From Cordylochernes scorpioides (taxonomy: Eukaryota > Arthropoda > Arachnida > Pseudoscorpiones > Chernetidae), in NCBI GenBank assembly GCA_030710605.1, contig CP092872.1, positions 91,832,127 to 91,896,126 on the forward strand: 64,000 bases of DNA, read 5' to 3'. A program made the translations under genes and the position numbers. This document shows positions 19,535-29,814 of this stretch, piece by piece. How positions within the stretch are numbered: position 1 is the first letter of the stretch; each line of letters begins with the position of its first letter. The notes under the pieces are model-generated. The model worked only from the letters and a program-made list of their open reading frames with translations, had not been told where the DNA came from and did not search any database.

Positions 19535-21105
19535 CCTCTAGACAACCCTGTTATCAGCTGTGTGATACATACACCTGTCTATAGCGGCCATTCTAGACAA
19601 CCCTGTTATCAGCAGTGTGTTACATCCACCTGTCTATACAGACCACCCTGTCTATAGCGGCCACTCTAGACACCCCTTTTATCAGCAGTGTGCTACATCC
19701 ACCTGTCTATACAGACCACCCTGTCTATAGCGGTCACTTTAGGCAACCCTGTTATCATCAGTGTGTTACATTCACCTGTCTATACAGACCACCCTGCCTA
19801 TAGCGGTCACTTTAGGCAACCCTGTTATCAGCAGTGTGATACATACACCTGTCTATACAGACCACCCTGTCTATAGCGACCACTCTAGACAACCCTGTTA
19901 TCAGCAGTGTGTTACATTCACCTGTCTATACAGACCACCCTGTATATAGCGGCCATTCTAGATAACCCTGTTATCAGCTGTGTGATACATACACCTGTCT
20001 ATAGCGGCCACTCTAGACAACCCTGTTATCAGCTGTGTGATACATCCACATGTCTATACAGACCACCCTGTCTATAGCGGTCACTTTAGGCAACCCTGTT
20101 ATCATCAGTGTGCTACATCCACCTGTCTATACAGACCACCCTGTCTATAGCGGTCACTTTAGGCAACCCTGTTATCATCAGTGTGCTACATCCACCTGTC
20201 TATACAGACCACCCTGTCTATAGCGGTCACTTTAGGCAACCCTGTTATCAGCAATGTGATACATCCACCTGTCTATACAGACCACCCTGTCTATAGCGGT
20301 CACTTTAGGCAACCCTGTTATCATCAGTGTGTTACATTCACCTGTCTATACAGACCACCCTGTCTATAGCGGTCACTTTAGGCAACCCTGTTATCATCAG
20401 TGTGCTACATCCACCTGTCTATACAGACCACCCTGTCTATAGCGGTCACTTTAGGCAACCCTGTTATCAGCAATGTGATACATCCACCTGTCTATACAGA
20501 CCACCCTGTCTATAGCGGTCACTTTAGGCAACCCTGTTATCATCAGTGTGTTACATTCACCTGTCTATACAGACCACCCTGTCTATAGCGGTCACTTTAG
20601 GCAACCCTGTTATCAGCAGTGTGATACATACACCTGTCTATACAGACCACCCTGTCTATAGCGACCACACTAGACAACCCTGTTATCAGCAGTGTGTTAC
20701 ATTCACCTGTCTATACAGACCACCCTGTATATAGCGGCCATTCTAGATAACCCTGTTATCAGCTGTGTGATACATACACCTGTCTATAGCGGCCACTCTA
20801 GACAACCCTGTTATCAGCTGTGTGATACATCCACCTGTCTATACAGACCACCCTGCCTATAGCGGTCACTTTAGGCAACCCTGTTATCATCAGTGTGATA
20901 CATACACCTGTCTATACAGACCACCCTGTCTATAGCGACCACTCTAGACAACCCTGTTATCAGCTGTGTGATACATCCACCTGTCTATACAGACCACCCT
21001 GTATATAGCGGCCACTCTAGGCAACCCTGTTATCAGCTGTGTGATACATCCACCTGTCTATACAGACCACCCTGTCTATAGCGGCCACTCTAGGCAACCC
21101 TAGGA
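19535..21105 (+). repeat. 73-bp satellite, roughly 22 units
   Basis: The unit contains CACCTGTCTATACAGACCAC, CCTGTCTATAGCGG and CAACCCTGTTATCA, with a 73-bp period (for example 20108, 20181). Some units lack part of the sequence between the two CTGTCTATA blocks. Longer blocks are themselves repeated, for example around 20108-20290 and 20400-20590, which indicates segmental amplification. Overlapping 62-codon ORFs across the array are periodic artefacts. Confidence 0.9.
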
Positions 21106-21127
21106 AGCAAGATGTATACAAGGTCAA

Positions 21128-21198
21128 GGGATGGGAATCGAACCCACGATCTTCCGCTTACCGGGCAGATGCCATGACCACTAGGCTATAGGCTCATT
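21128..21198 (-). repeat. tRNA-derived SINE head (second SINE family)
   Basis: Minus strand: A-box TAGCCTAGTGG, an anticodon arm TCTGC-CCGGTAA-GCGGA, and B-box GGTTCGATTCC with a GTGGG/CCCAT T-arm. The acceptor ends do not pair and position 33 is C rather than T, so this is a SINE head or tRNA pseudogene rather than a working tRNA gene. A GTCGATTCCCATCCCTGGAC piece at 49154-49173 may be a relative. Confidence 0.6.
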
Positions 21199-21354
21199 AT
21201 TTCTTTATACCGTTATATTATATATAGTTAAAACATTTTAAAAACACACAGTTTGGAACGGGACGTTTCACAAGAGTGACATCCATGGCGCCAATTTATA
21301 ATTGTAACGAATAGTATTTGAATTAAAACGTTTTTAAAATATATTCGCACTCGG

Positions 21355-21390
21355 GTAAAACCCGGGCATTGCCCAGGCCATTCGTCTAGT
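21355..21390 (-). mobile_element. Family G terminus
   Basis: CCCGGGCATTGCCCAGG then CCATTCGTCTAGT is the same terminus as at 14680-14709. With the GC-rich GCGCGCCCATTGGCTGCCGGC near 19491 as the probable other end, the 73-bp array would lie inside a family G element. Confidence 0.5.
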
Positions 21391-21399
21391 TACTAATAA

Positions 21400-21515
21400 T
21401 TGTATATAGTTGCGGAACTACTGGTTTCCTGTGCTGCTCTTTTCCTGTTATTGCACCTTGTACGGAGAATCTGTATAAGACTAACGTCTTAATAAAGGCT
21501 TTGTGTGTGTGTGTG
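21400..21515 (+). repeat. Dispersed LTR-like fragment, copy 1
   Basis: TACGGAGAATCTGTATAAGA, GTCTTAATAAA and a GT-rich tail recur at 32620-32740 with moderate divergence. TATAAG followed by AATAAA suggests an LTR R/U5 part. The element type is not recognised. Confidence 0.45.
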
Positions 21516-21544
21516 TTTATTATAAAAAAGAAGCATAGACTCAC

Positions 21545-21665
21545 TTTCGAGCTTGTATCCTTCATAAAGAAAGTCAGTGAACGAATGGTTAAAACCCTCG
21601 ATTCCCGGAGGCCATGAACCAGGATTGAATCCCTCATTGTAAATTTTTTTCTGTGAAGAACCTGT
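21545..21665 (+). mobile_element. SINE copy, head and proximal body
   Basis: The order GGTTAAAACC, CTCGATTCCCGGAGGCCATG, ATTGAATCCCTCATTG and TTTTTTTCTG parallels 18430-18495 of the complete SINE. Confidence 0.55.
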
Positions 21666-21869
21666 TCATATTTTACATTGTAAATAACATAAGTTGATAT
21701 TTTTGAGCGATACCTAGTAAAGGTATTTTGTAACAGGAACAGGAGTTGTATCCATCAACAAGGCCTACAGAAACTCTGAATATATACTCATGGCAACACT
21801 TAGTAAGTAGAAAGTCTTTAATATCGCCCATCATCTGTTTTTTTTTTTTTTTTTTTTTAAGGAGACAGT

Positions 21870-22255
21870 AGTGTTCAAACTTGGAATAAAAATGGTAAAA
21901 GGTACAACTTCCTTAATTGTTGTCCATGAGTGTATATTGGTTATCTCGTGTGTCTTCAATAAAGGTCACTGTAAAGACACACGAGATAACCAATATACAC
22001 TCATGGGCAACACTTATGGAAGTTGTACCTTTTACCATGTATATTCGGAATATAACAAAGATATTACAATCTTTCAATCCCGATATACTTGGTAAAAGGT
22101 ACAACTTCCTTAAGTTTTGTCCATGAGTGTATATTAGTTATCTCGTGTGTCTTCAATAAAGGTAACTGTAATATCTTTCAGAGTTATTGTCTGAATCCCG
22201 ATATACATGCTAAAAGGTACAACTTCCTTAAGTTTTGTCAATGAGTGGATATAAA
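21870..22255. repeat. Family E repeat cluster (ACTCATGGACAAAACTTAAGG family)
   Basis: Direct and inverted copies of the unit containing AAGGTACAACTTCCTTAA, CATGAGTGTATA and ATCTCGTGTGTCTTCAATAA. Around 21930-22010 two copies face each other across CAATAAAGGTCACTGTAAAG as a long hairpin. Related copies: 28045-28200, 47625-47770, 52233-52495 and the array at 63357-64000. The terminal motif resembles ends of Tc1-like elements, which is only a suggestion. Confidence 0.7.
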
Positions 22256-22274
22256 CCAAAAATTAACCTATTGT

Positions 22275-22400
22275 ATAATTAAAGTCAGGAGATATAGGTT
22301 ACAAGTGATGTAAACCGTTGATTTCGGATAGCAACGATTGGTGATCGAATTGGTCACTTTTTTTTTTTTTAGAATGAAAATTGCTTCAATAAACTTTTGT
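22275..22400 (+). mobile_element. SINE copy, diverged head
   Basis: GATGTAAACCGTTGATTTCG, GATCGAATTGGTCAC, a T-run and GAAAATTGCTTCAAT follow the order of the SINE at 18425-18515. Confidence 0.45.
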
Positions 22401-22429
22401 AATGTGTTGCATTTACGAGATTGATTTGA

Positions 22430-22720
22430 TTTTGAACGTGTTTTTGAAAGGTCACATCACCAGGTTAAACATATTTTTTTTGGGAAATTCAACCTATTTA
22501 TTAACCTCTCTCGTAGAATGCTATAAAATCGAAGCCGTCCCTGTACTGATGAGGGTCATATCCCGAACCCTTTGTATATAGGTTGTTGGCTTTTTGTCTG
22601 AATTTTCCAAAACTGGTTTTGTGTTTTATTCTTTATCTCCACCTTTATATTATTTTAACTAGGATATTAAACAAATGCATCGGGTTTATGGAATATTCAA
22701 TAAGAGAAATTTTTCTTTTA
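22430..22720 (+). mobile_element. Family F element with a hammerhead ribozyme in its centre
   Basis: The left arm includes GGGAAATTCAAC before CTCTCTCGTAG; the right arm includes GTCTGAATTTTCCAAAACTG and TTTATTCTTTATCTCCACC. The ribozyme lies between them. An outer end with AAATGCATCGGG is near 22673. The same inverted layout is seen at 30990-31260 and 27337-27591 and partly at 60680-60885. Confidence 0.55.
22531..22589 (+). ncRNA. Hammerhead ribozyme, type I, one core-adjacent change
   Basis: CTGATGA at 22546-22552, helix II GGG/CCC (22553-22555 with 22562-22564) and GAA at 22565-22567. Helix I is CCTGTA (22540-22545) with TATAGG (22577-22582), one G:U pair. Position 15.1 is C instead of A, so the closing A-U pair of helix III is lost; activity is doubtful. 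An outer helix AAGCC/GGCTT is perfect. Confidence 0.65.
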
Positions 22721-22751
22721 AAATTTTTATTAAAATAATTTTAAAAAAAAT

Positions 22752-23141
22752 ACATTCTGACCTCTCACATGAACATTTAGATGGCAGAGCGCCATCTAGT
22801 GGAACAAAAATCAACTAAACTTTGATTTTGGCTTGTTCCATATTATTTAGCCGACCCATTTTCTTGATAAATCAAGAAAAGCCAACCACTACGCGTTTCG
22901 TATGGTTGGTCCTCGTCAGCGTGGTGCAGGCTGTACCCTCTACGCCCAAAAAAATATGGTCTAAGAATCTTCTTGGGAAATCAATAAATGTGTACGTTGT
23001 TGGATTTTATTGATTTTTTAAAAGAAAATTGGTTAAACAAAAATGTTATGGAATAAGCCTAAATCAACGTTTAGTTGATTTTTATACCATTAGATGGCGC
23101 TCTGCTATCTAAAAATACTTATGTAAGCGGTCAGGATAGGT
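22752..23141. mobile_element. Family A foldback element
   Basis: Both ends carry AGATGGC...GCCATCT-type hairpins beside CTGACC and GGTCAGGATAGG. The interior has TTGATAAATCAAGAAAAGCC, ACGCGTTTCG and GTCAGCGTGG as in other family A elements. Confidence 0.7.
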
Positions 23142-23504
23142 ATTTTCATTATCAATATAAACACCTGATCTTTATTACTATTTTTCTTGCCTTTCACACA
23201 CACAAAAACACAATAGTCCAGCTTTAAAAACTGGGACAAAGGTATCGCCTGATTGTTCAACTGAAAGCTACTGATGTATTGTGCCATCTATCGGAATAAA
23301 TATAAACTAATCGCTTTTATTTCCAATTCCAGAATATTTTCAGAAATGTATTTCTTGATATAAAATCTTTATTATTATATTTTTATTAAAATTTTCGATC
23401 AAAACAAATTGTTTATCTAGATAGAAAAAAATATTATATATCTATATATACATAAATAATAATTAATACTAATATGTTTTGAATAAAATATTATAACTAT
23501 ATTA

Positions 23505-23720
23505 ACTATTAACACAAAGCAATAACACGCCATCTATACATATAAAATGAAAGGATTTAAAAGCACGAATGTTTCTTTTATACATAATACAAACTTCTAC
23601 TGCCCTTATGTCCCAATATGTTTTTTCATCGCAGTAAGGGCAGTAGAAGTTTGTATTATGTATAAAAGAAACATTCGTGCTTTTAAATCCTTTCATTTTA
23701 TATGTATTAACTATAATTAT
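23505..23720. mobile_element. Family B MITE, near-perfect hairpin
   Basis: Left arm: ATATAAAATGAAAGGATTTAA, then GCACGAATGTTTCTTTTATA and ACAAACTTCTACTGCCCTTA. The right arm is the mirror image to 23703. The central GCTCATCAG portion seen in longer copies is absent, leaving a spacer of about 25 bp. Confidence 0.8.
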
Positions 23721-23724
23721 ATAT

Positions 23725-24600
23725 GATGTATTAACGGGCCATCTGTTATGAAAATTTGAAACTATTATAGACGCGTATGATTCTTTTTATAATATTATAT
23801 ATATATAAGTTTTATAATAAAATATACATACACACAAAATAAATAAAATAATAAATAATACCCTTAAATATAAGTGTACCATATTCTTTAACATTCTTTT
23901 TTATTGAGAGAAATATCTTCGAGCATTAAAAAAAATACATATTATTTTAATTATTTATAAAGATGGATAATTTCTCTAAAAATTATATATATTAAAAACT
24001 ATGCAAAGAATATTTCCACACAAAAAAAAAATGTTGATTAAAAAAGAAAAAAACTAAATTGAAAGAAAATAAATTAAAAAGTCATTTATATATTAAGCTA
24101 CGTTAAATAAATAAAAAAAAACTTTCAAACAAAAAAAAAGAGAGCAGACGATACTTCGTGAGACCAAAGTGTTTTATAGAAAGATTGAATTTTTTCACGG
24201 AGACGAAAAAAAAAAATGTTGGATGGAAAAATAGAGAGGAAGGGGGGGGGAGTGTTTATCCTATTACAGGAAGGCAAACTTTAGGTGGTATTGATTTTTA
24301 TAACTAAGATAACCATGTGGGTTTTTCCTGGGAAGCGTTTTGTTTAGAGTAAAATAAAGGAAAATATTTGGGCGCGTCGACTAAGAAAGAAAAAAAAAAA
24401 GAGTAAAAAAAAAAGTTTAAATTCCTGGAAAGGCATAGTCGCATCTATCTATGTCAAACTTGGTGACATTTTGTTGTGGATTAATTTTGTCAAGTTTGAC
24501 ACTTTCAAAACTGTATTAGTCTTTAGCTATTTGTGCCTTGGTTCTAATATCGTTAAAGATAATAATTAAATATACTTTTAATTTATGAAAATTCGAAAAT
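23725..24600. other. AT-rich stretch without recognised genes
   Basis: Simple AT-rich and A-rich sequence. A half copy related to the hairpin at 24738-24923 lies at 23745-23800, and an 11-bp inverted repeat TGTCAAACTTG/CAAGTTTGACA lies at 24451-24505. Confidence 0.45.
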
Positions 24601-24737
24601 ATTATAGTACAAAACTTAATGGTAGTGATAAAGAATAAACCATAATATCAGTTTAGGAATATTTGGTTTACATATATTAGTTTTTATCTGAACTTATCAA
24701 AAACAAACAGACAAAATAAATAAAATATTATAGTGCA

Positions 24738-24923
24738 TTAGCGAGCTCTCTGTTATGAAAATTCGAAACTATTATAGACGTGTATGATTCTTTTAAAAAT
24801 TAAACCATTTTACTGCCCTTACTCTAATGGAAAAATGTAGAAATGGTTTAATTTTCAAAAGAATCATACGCGTCTATAATAGTTTCGAATTTTGATAACA
24901 GAGGGCACGCTAATGCATCATTT
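24738..24923. mobile_element. Hairpin MITE (TCTATAATAGTTTCGAA arms)
   Basis: Left arm AAATTCGAAACTATTATAGA, then GTATGATTCTTTTAAAAATT; the right arm mirrors it and ends near GGGCACGCTAATGCA. The centre TTACTGCCCTTACTCTAATGG shares TACTGCCCTTA with family B. Confidence 0.75.
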
Positions 24924-24937
24924 TTTTTATTTTTTAT

Positions 24938-25278
24938 TTATCCATCAAATCAGACGCGACATCCCTACAAGGGATGCTTGCGTCAATAACAACACTAAAT
25001 TCAGATAATATATTACATTAAAAAAAAAAAATAATTACAATAAATCATTCTTGATTTTACATCACAACCAACAAAATAAACAAACCAAAAAAATACAAAT
25101 AGGTAATAATTAAGGTTTTTTTAACCAAGAGAGAAAATCATAGATATATTTACAGATTTTTCTAAATTTAAAATACGAGTCCCTACTATTTACAAACATA
25201 AAAAGATCCTTGTATTCGATGTTTTCCCGGTTTCTGTAGTTCTGGAAGATTGGGCACTCAAGAAGCAGATGACTGGAA
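24938..25278 (-). mobile_element. LINE 3' fragment, 5' truncated, copy 1
   Basis: The minus strand carries the C-terminal coding end (region 25125-25277), a 3' UTR and an A-rich tail (plus T-rich at 24921-24945). It is closely similar to 33186-33660. A hairpin near the 3' end lies at 24953-24984. Confidence 0.8.
24953..24984 (-). other. LINE 3' UTR hairpin, copy 1
   Basis: GACGC pairs with GCGTC (24953-24957 with 24980-24984) and CATCCC with GGGATG (24960-24965 with 24971-24976), separated by a small internal loop. The same fold with changed pairs occurs at 33205, 32327 and 37220. Confidence 0.75.
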
Positions 25279-25499
25279 TCATAATATTTTTATTTATTTA
25301 TTTTATCTGTTTGTTTTTGATAAATTCATATAAAAACCAATAGGCAAACTAAATTTTCCTAAACTGATGTTATGGCTTATTCCTTATCAATACCATTAGG
25401 TTTTATACTGGGAAAATATGTAAATAGGTAATGTTTTAATGTATTTTTAAAGGGAAAGGTTCCTTTTTTGGTACATGAATACTATTCTATAGAAAATTA

Positions 25500-25900
25500 T
25501 GATTTAAAAACTAAATATCGTCCTTTTCTTTCTTATCTCCACTCAACAATCATATCAGGATATCAAACCTGCAGAGTTTGATATCTATAATGACTGGGTG
25601 AAGTAGAATGCGTCTATCATTAAGATTGGGAGCACTACTCAGTAACAGACCACCGACATAGCTCCAATATGAAATGGCCACCTCTGACATGAGAAATAAG
25701 ACGCCATGTGACTCTTTTCTAACTTGGAGTACAGGATGGGTCAGGAGCCCTTACAGGGTACTATCAGCCGGGCCAGCTGAGCCCAGATTTTTTAGTGAGC
25801 TTGTTACTGCTCCCCCTCCTCCTTTTTCATCCGGGCTTAGGACCGGCAAAGGCGGAGTTGAAAACTGAATATAAGTTTTTAGAATATATATATGATCAAA
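25500..25900. other. Unassigned stretch, partly GC-rich
   Basis: The part from about 25735 to 25865 is GC-richer (CAGCCGGGCCAGCTGAGCCC, CATCCGGGCTTAGGACCGGC) and resembles untranslated sequence of some non-LTR elements. It cannot be assigned, and no coding sequence is recognised. Confidence 0.35.
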
Positions 25901-25920
25901 AGAAGGACCGGTTATATATA

Positions 25921-27149
25921 CGAGGTGTGTTCAAAAAGTATCGCGACTTTTGTGTTTTTTCAAATATTTATTTATTTATTCGTGAATATCTATTTTGTCC
26001 CCTTCAAAGTAATTCCCATGAGATATTATACACTTGTGCCAACGGTTTTTACAATCTTCGAAGCACTTCAAAATATCATTTTTTAAAATCCTTCGATGCC
26101 GTCTTTATCTCGTCAAGCGTAGCGTAACGTCGTCCTTTCATGGGCCTCTTCAGTTTAGGAAAGTCGCGCACAAGCAACGATGTGTGACAGGGGCGTTATC
26201 GTGGTGCAAAAGCCAATTTTTGTTCTTCCACAAATCCGGGCGTTTCTGGCGGATTACTTCGCGCAAATTGCGCATAACTTTCAGATAATATTCCTTATTG
26301 ACCGTTCTACCCTGTGGCAAGAACTCATGATGCACCACGCCCCTGCAATCGAAGAAAACTGTTAGCAAAACTTTCACATTCGACCGAACTTGGCGCGCTT
26401 TTTTCGGTCTTGGTTCGTGCGGCAGCTTCCATTGAGATGATTGAGCTTTGGTTTCCACGTCATAACCATAAACCCACGCTTCATCACCAGTTATGACCCT
26501 CTGGAGCAAATTTGGGTCGCCGCGGACAGAGTCCAACATCTCATTAGCAATGTTCATGCGATGCTGTTTTTGGTCGCAATTGAGCAATTTTGGTACGAAT
26601 TTCGCGGCGACCCGTCTCATGCCCAAATCATTGATAAAAATCGAATGGCACGAGCCAATCGATATGTTTAGGTCCTCAGCAACTTCTCTAACGGTGATTC
26701 GACGATTGGCCAATATCATTTTTTCCACTTCATTAATTTTTTCGTCTGTTGTTGAAGTGCTCGGGCGTCTGGCACGCTCTTCGTCGTTCACATCTTCTCG
26801 GCCTTCTGAGAACATTTTGTACCACCGACAAACGTTGCTTCGGTCCAAGGTAGCTTCTCCGTATGCCACAGTCAACATTCGGAATGCATCCGCGCACTCA
26901 ATTTCGTTTTTCACACAAAATTTGATACAGGTTCTTTGATCCATTTTTTTAATAGGTAAAAATCGAAGACGATCCAAAACACCTGCAAGCAAAGCAGCTG
27001 TCAACAATTAAGTGAACATTCCAAATGGCCGAGCTTGTCGGCATAGGTGAGAGACATGAGTACCAACATAAAGCTACAAAAAGATCGAAATTCGAATATA
27101 CATAACCCGCGAAAATTCAAAAGTCGCGATACTTTTTGAACACACCTCG
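25921..27149 (-). mobile_element. Mariner element with perfect 32-bp inverted repeats
   Basis: The ends at 25921-25952 and 27118-27149 are exact inverted copies starting CGAGGTGTGTTCAAAAAGTA. TA dinucleotides flank both sides. The length of 1229 bp is usual for mariner. The transposase frame is broken (see CDS), so this copy cannot supply its own enzyme but keeps intact ends. Confidence 0.95.
26150..26944 (-). pseudogene. Mariner transposase, inactivated by deletion and frameshift
   Basis: The frame starts at an ATG (MDQRT) and runs 264 codons. The paired-type helix-turn-helix DNA-binding domain is split by an ARRPSTS linker. The catalytic domain contains TGDE (the first Asp is residue 154 from this Met), the LPHE motif and HHDN with the second Asp (residue 249). 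After NAP the frame shifts and stops at 26150. In the next frame, 26180 down to about 26070, recognisable sequence resumes as HTSLLVRDF joined directly to PKLKRPMKG. The stretch that should hold the third catalytic Asp of the DD34D triad is therefore missing, then a stop follows. Known family facts: mariner transposases need all three Asp residues. I infer a dead enzyme. Confidence 0.9.
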
Positions 27150-27159
27150 TAAATAATAA

Positions 27160-27335
27160 AAAGGCAATTATTAGTTTGAAAAAGATATTTATTTTATCAA
27201 TATTTGGCTTTCCGTACATTCTTTTTCAATCCAAAAAAAGTGAATTTTTATTATCTAATTATAATTTCTTGTAATTATTCTAGAGACCTTCATTTTTAGT
27301 TGTATAACAACATAAGATTGCGGGAGGATGTTATT
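27160..27335. other. Short AT-rich spacer
   Basis: No recognisable content between mariner and the next MITE. Confidence 0.4.
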
Positions 27336-27336
27336 C

Positions 27337-27591
27337 AAGCACCAAAAGAGGCACCTTTCCCTTTAAAATGGTTTAAATAATTCATTTAGTTCATTATTCC
27401 TAAACGGAACGTGATGGTAGAGATAAAGAATGAGGTAAAACATTAGTTTCGGTAAATCTACACTTGGTGAATAAGTTGTCTGGATTTTCTAAAATGAGTG
27501 TTGTGGCATATGCTTTATTGCCCCCATTACATTTTATTATGTAATGATAAACAAATGCATTTTTTTTTAAAGAAAGAGGTGCCGCTCTTAG
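27337..27591. mobile_element. Family F element lacking the ribozyme core
   Basis: Ends ACCAAAAGAGGCACCTTTCC and TTTTAAAGAAAGAGGTGCCG are inverted copies. The inner arms AACGTGATGGTAGAGATAAA and TGCTTTATTGCCCCCATTAC also mirror each other. The centre has only a remnant (GTTGTCTGGATT) where other copies carry the hammerhead. Confidence 0.6.
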
Positions 27592-27661
27592 AACACATAC
27601 CCATACATATATATGACTCTTTTGTTTTTAATATTTAAATATATATTAAAATATTTTAAAA

Positions 27662-27945
27662 GACATTTCCTGACCTCTCACATGAGTATTTTAGATGACA
27701 GAGCGCCATCTAGTGAAACAAAAATCAACTAAACATTGATTTAGACTTGTTCCATGATACTTGGTCTCAATACAATTTATTTATTCAAAGAAAATTAACC
27801 AAGTAGGCGTTTCGGGCTGTTATCTCTCGTCATTGTGGGGTAGGCCTTTCCTATTTTTATTGCCTTCACATACATATGTGTTAAAAACAAAAAGGCATAT
27901 GCCTGACCGCGCTAACATGAGATTTTTAGATGGCAGAGCGTCTGA
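27662..27945. mobile_element. Family A element, rearranged
   Basis: CCTGACCTCTCACATGAG and CAGAGCGCCATCTAGTG mark a left end at 27662. A second left-type end (GCCTGACCGCGCTAACATGA, AGATGGCAGAGCG) follows at 27893. Confidence 0.6.
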
Positions 27946-28044
27946 GTCTCACTTAGAAAATTTTGGCTCTAAAGCTTGTCTTTTTTTTTTCTAAATATAA
28001 AACAAAAATATTTGTGTAAAGTGTTTTTTTAAATATAATATTTC

Positions 28045-28200
28045 ATCATAATCCCCACTCGTGGTCAAAACTTAAGGAAGTTGTACCTTTTAGCATGTAT
28101 ATCGGGATTCAGACAATAACTCTGAAAGATATTACAGTGACCTTTATTGAAGACACACGAGATAACAAAGTGTAAAAAATATATTGCCTCTGTCTCCTAA
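28045..28200 (+). repeat. Family E repeat, single unit
   Basis: It runs from GGTCAAAACTTAAGGAAG to GAAGACACACGAGATAAC and then TTGCCTCTGTCTCCT, the same order as 52237-52495. Confidence 0.7.
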
Positions 28201-28204
28201 AAAA

Positions 28205-28815
28205 TAAAAAAGACGATGAGTGTATACCAGAATATCAATAATGAAAACTATAGCCAGTTATTTATAGGAGACGTTTCGATCAACTATCTTGCAGTTTGAA
28301 CATACTGTGAGTCAGTAATTTTTTCCATATTTTCTTGAAACTCGATGCTTCAAACACAATTCTCTCTAAAAGATAAACAGATAAATTAGACTTTTTCTTC
28401 AACAATCGAAAAAGGCTAATAATAGATTTAAATGAAGGTCTTTACTCGCTCTATGCAACTCGATTTGAAGATGAAGAAGAACATGGCCCATCCGAAAGTT
28501 CTTAAATGGATCTTAAGAATGCAAATGTTTGGCAGACGAGGGGGCACTTAACATAAAATCTAGAACACGATGATGATGGTGGTGTATCATTTCTGCAGGC
28601 GGCAATCTAATTGGCTGGTGAGATAATAGGGACTAATGGTGGGCTCGCAGGTGATTGGTTGTCGAAGATGCCTCACGCGCAATCGTGAAACGTGCACGTC
28701 GTCTGCTCACACCTTCTTCAATTTCCGGATTGACCGCCCGGGCACAGTGCTGCAACTATGTAAAACTATGCAACTTTCTTATGTCTGATTTCATTTCTCT
28801 GCTTCTAAGATATTC
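28205..28815. other. Unassigned stretch
   Basis: AT-rich to 28480, then GC-richer with two ATTGG (inverted CCAAT) motifs near 28608 and 28656 and a GTGCACGTCG segment. No coding sequence recognised. Confidence 0.35.
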
Positions 28816-28819
28816 CTAG

Positions 28820-29335
28820 CGTCTAGTGACGTCGTACTACTTTATCTTGAGAGTCCTTCTCGTTATTTCTTCATAACTTCCCATCCAGTCCATTAGTCCA
28901 ATTCTTCAGTTTCTCTGTTCTTGACCAGGTCTCCAGTGACGTCATACTTCTCTATCTTGAGTTCTTTATTTCTTCATAACTTCCCATTCAGTCCATCAGT
29001 CCAATTCTTCAGTTTCTCTGTTCTTGACCAGGTCTCCAGTGACGTCATACCTCTCTATTTTGAGTTCTTCTCTTTATTTCTTCATAACTTCCCATCCATT
29101 CCATCAGTCCAATTCTTCAGTTTCTCTGTTCTTGTCCAGGTCTCCAGTGACGTCATACTGCTCTATCTTGAGTTCTTCTCTTTATTTCTTCATAACTTCC
29201 CATTCAGTCCATCAGTCCAATTCTTCAGTTTCTCTGTTCTTGTCCAGGTTTCCAGTGACGTCATACTTCTCTATCTTGAGTTCTTCTCTTTATTTCTTCA
29301 TAACTTCCCATTCAGTCCATCAGTCCAATTCTTCT
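28820..29335 (+). repeat. 103-110 bp tandem repeat, five units, each with a CRE site
   Basis: Units contain TTCTCTGTTCTTG, CCAGGTCTCCAGTGACGTCA, TCTATCTTGAGTTCTT and CATAACTTCCCATTCAGTCC. TGACGTCA, the consensus cAMP-response element, is at 28937, 29040, 29148 and 29256. The first unit has TGACGTCG at 28827. A 188-codon ORF across the array reflects the repeat rather than an obvious protein family. Confidence 0.85.
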
Positions 29336-29389
29336 TCTTTCTACAATCTGTCCAATTTATTTCAACCTTTACAATATTTTTGTCGTTGA

Positions 29390-29780
29390 TAAAATGCATA
29401 ATTCAAATATATATATCTTTCAACGAACTAACAATATTCTGTTTTTTGTTGTTTTTATCGTATGCACATTCACAATTTATGATATAAAAATTTGCGTGAG
29501 CTTATTAAAATTTTATGTATTTTGATATTCTCATATTTTTTTCTCTAATGCGTACAATTATAGATTATATTAATTTCCCACCTGATGAGTTGCCACGATT
29601 ATAAAACACAGAAAATGTCTTGACCTAATCTAATTTTATCTCCTATTATCGACTACCTTCAGGAGAGACAAGTAGTATCTATGGTTTTTGACAATCTTTC
29701 ATGGGAGGTACTGAACTTATAGTAAAGGATGAACGAATAAACTGCTGCTATAATCTACCTATCTCTCTCTCTATATATTG
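29390..29780. other. AT-rich stretch without recognised genes
   Basis: Nothing recognisable apart from a short (CT)n/(TA)n run near 29763. Confidence 0.4.
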
Positions 29781-29814
29781 TTCTGAAAATAGAGAAATCC
29801 ATACTTAGATCATT

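Larger units (their letters stand above)
24605..25490. mobile_element. Family F-related inverted repeat interrupted by a MITE and a LINE end
   Basis: Left arm (24605-24735) contains AATGGTAGTGATAAAGAATA and ATCAGTTTAGGAA; right arm (25285-25410) contains TTCCTAAACTGATGTTATGG and CCTTATCAATACCATTAGG. These are inverted copies. Between them sit the hairpin MITE at 24738-24923 and the LINE fragment at 24938-25278. An outer end with AATGTATTTTTAAAGGGAAA follows at about 25438. Confidence 0.6.

Noticed and set aside
19615..20734. Series of 62-codon ORFs (MCYIHLSIQTT pattern)
   Set aside because: They are offset by exactly 73 bp or multiples and arise from the satellite period.
21128..21198. Functional tRNA gene
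   Set aside because: Acceptor ends do not pair and position 33 is C; it fits a SINE head better.
28921..29487. 188-codon ORF across the CRE array as a coding gene
   Set aside because: It is dominated by the repeat unit, and another frame is also open over the same array.
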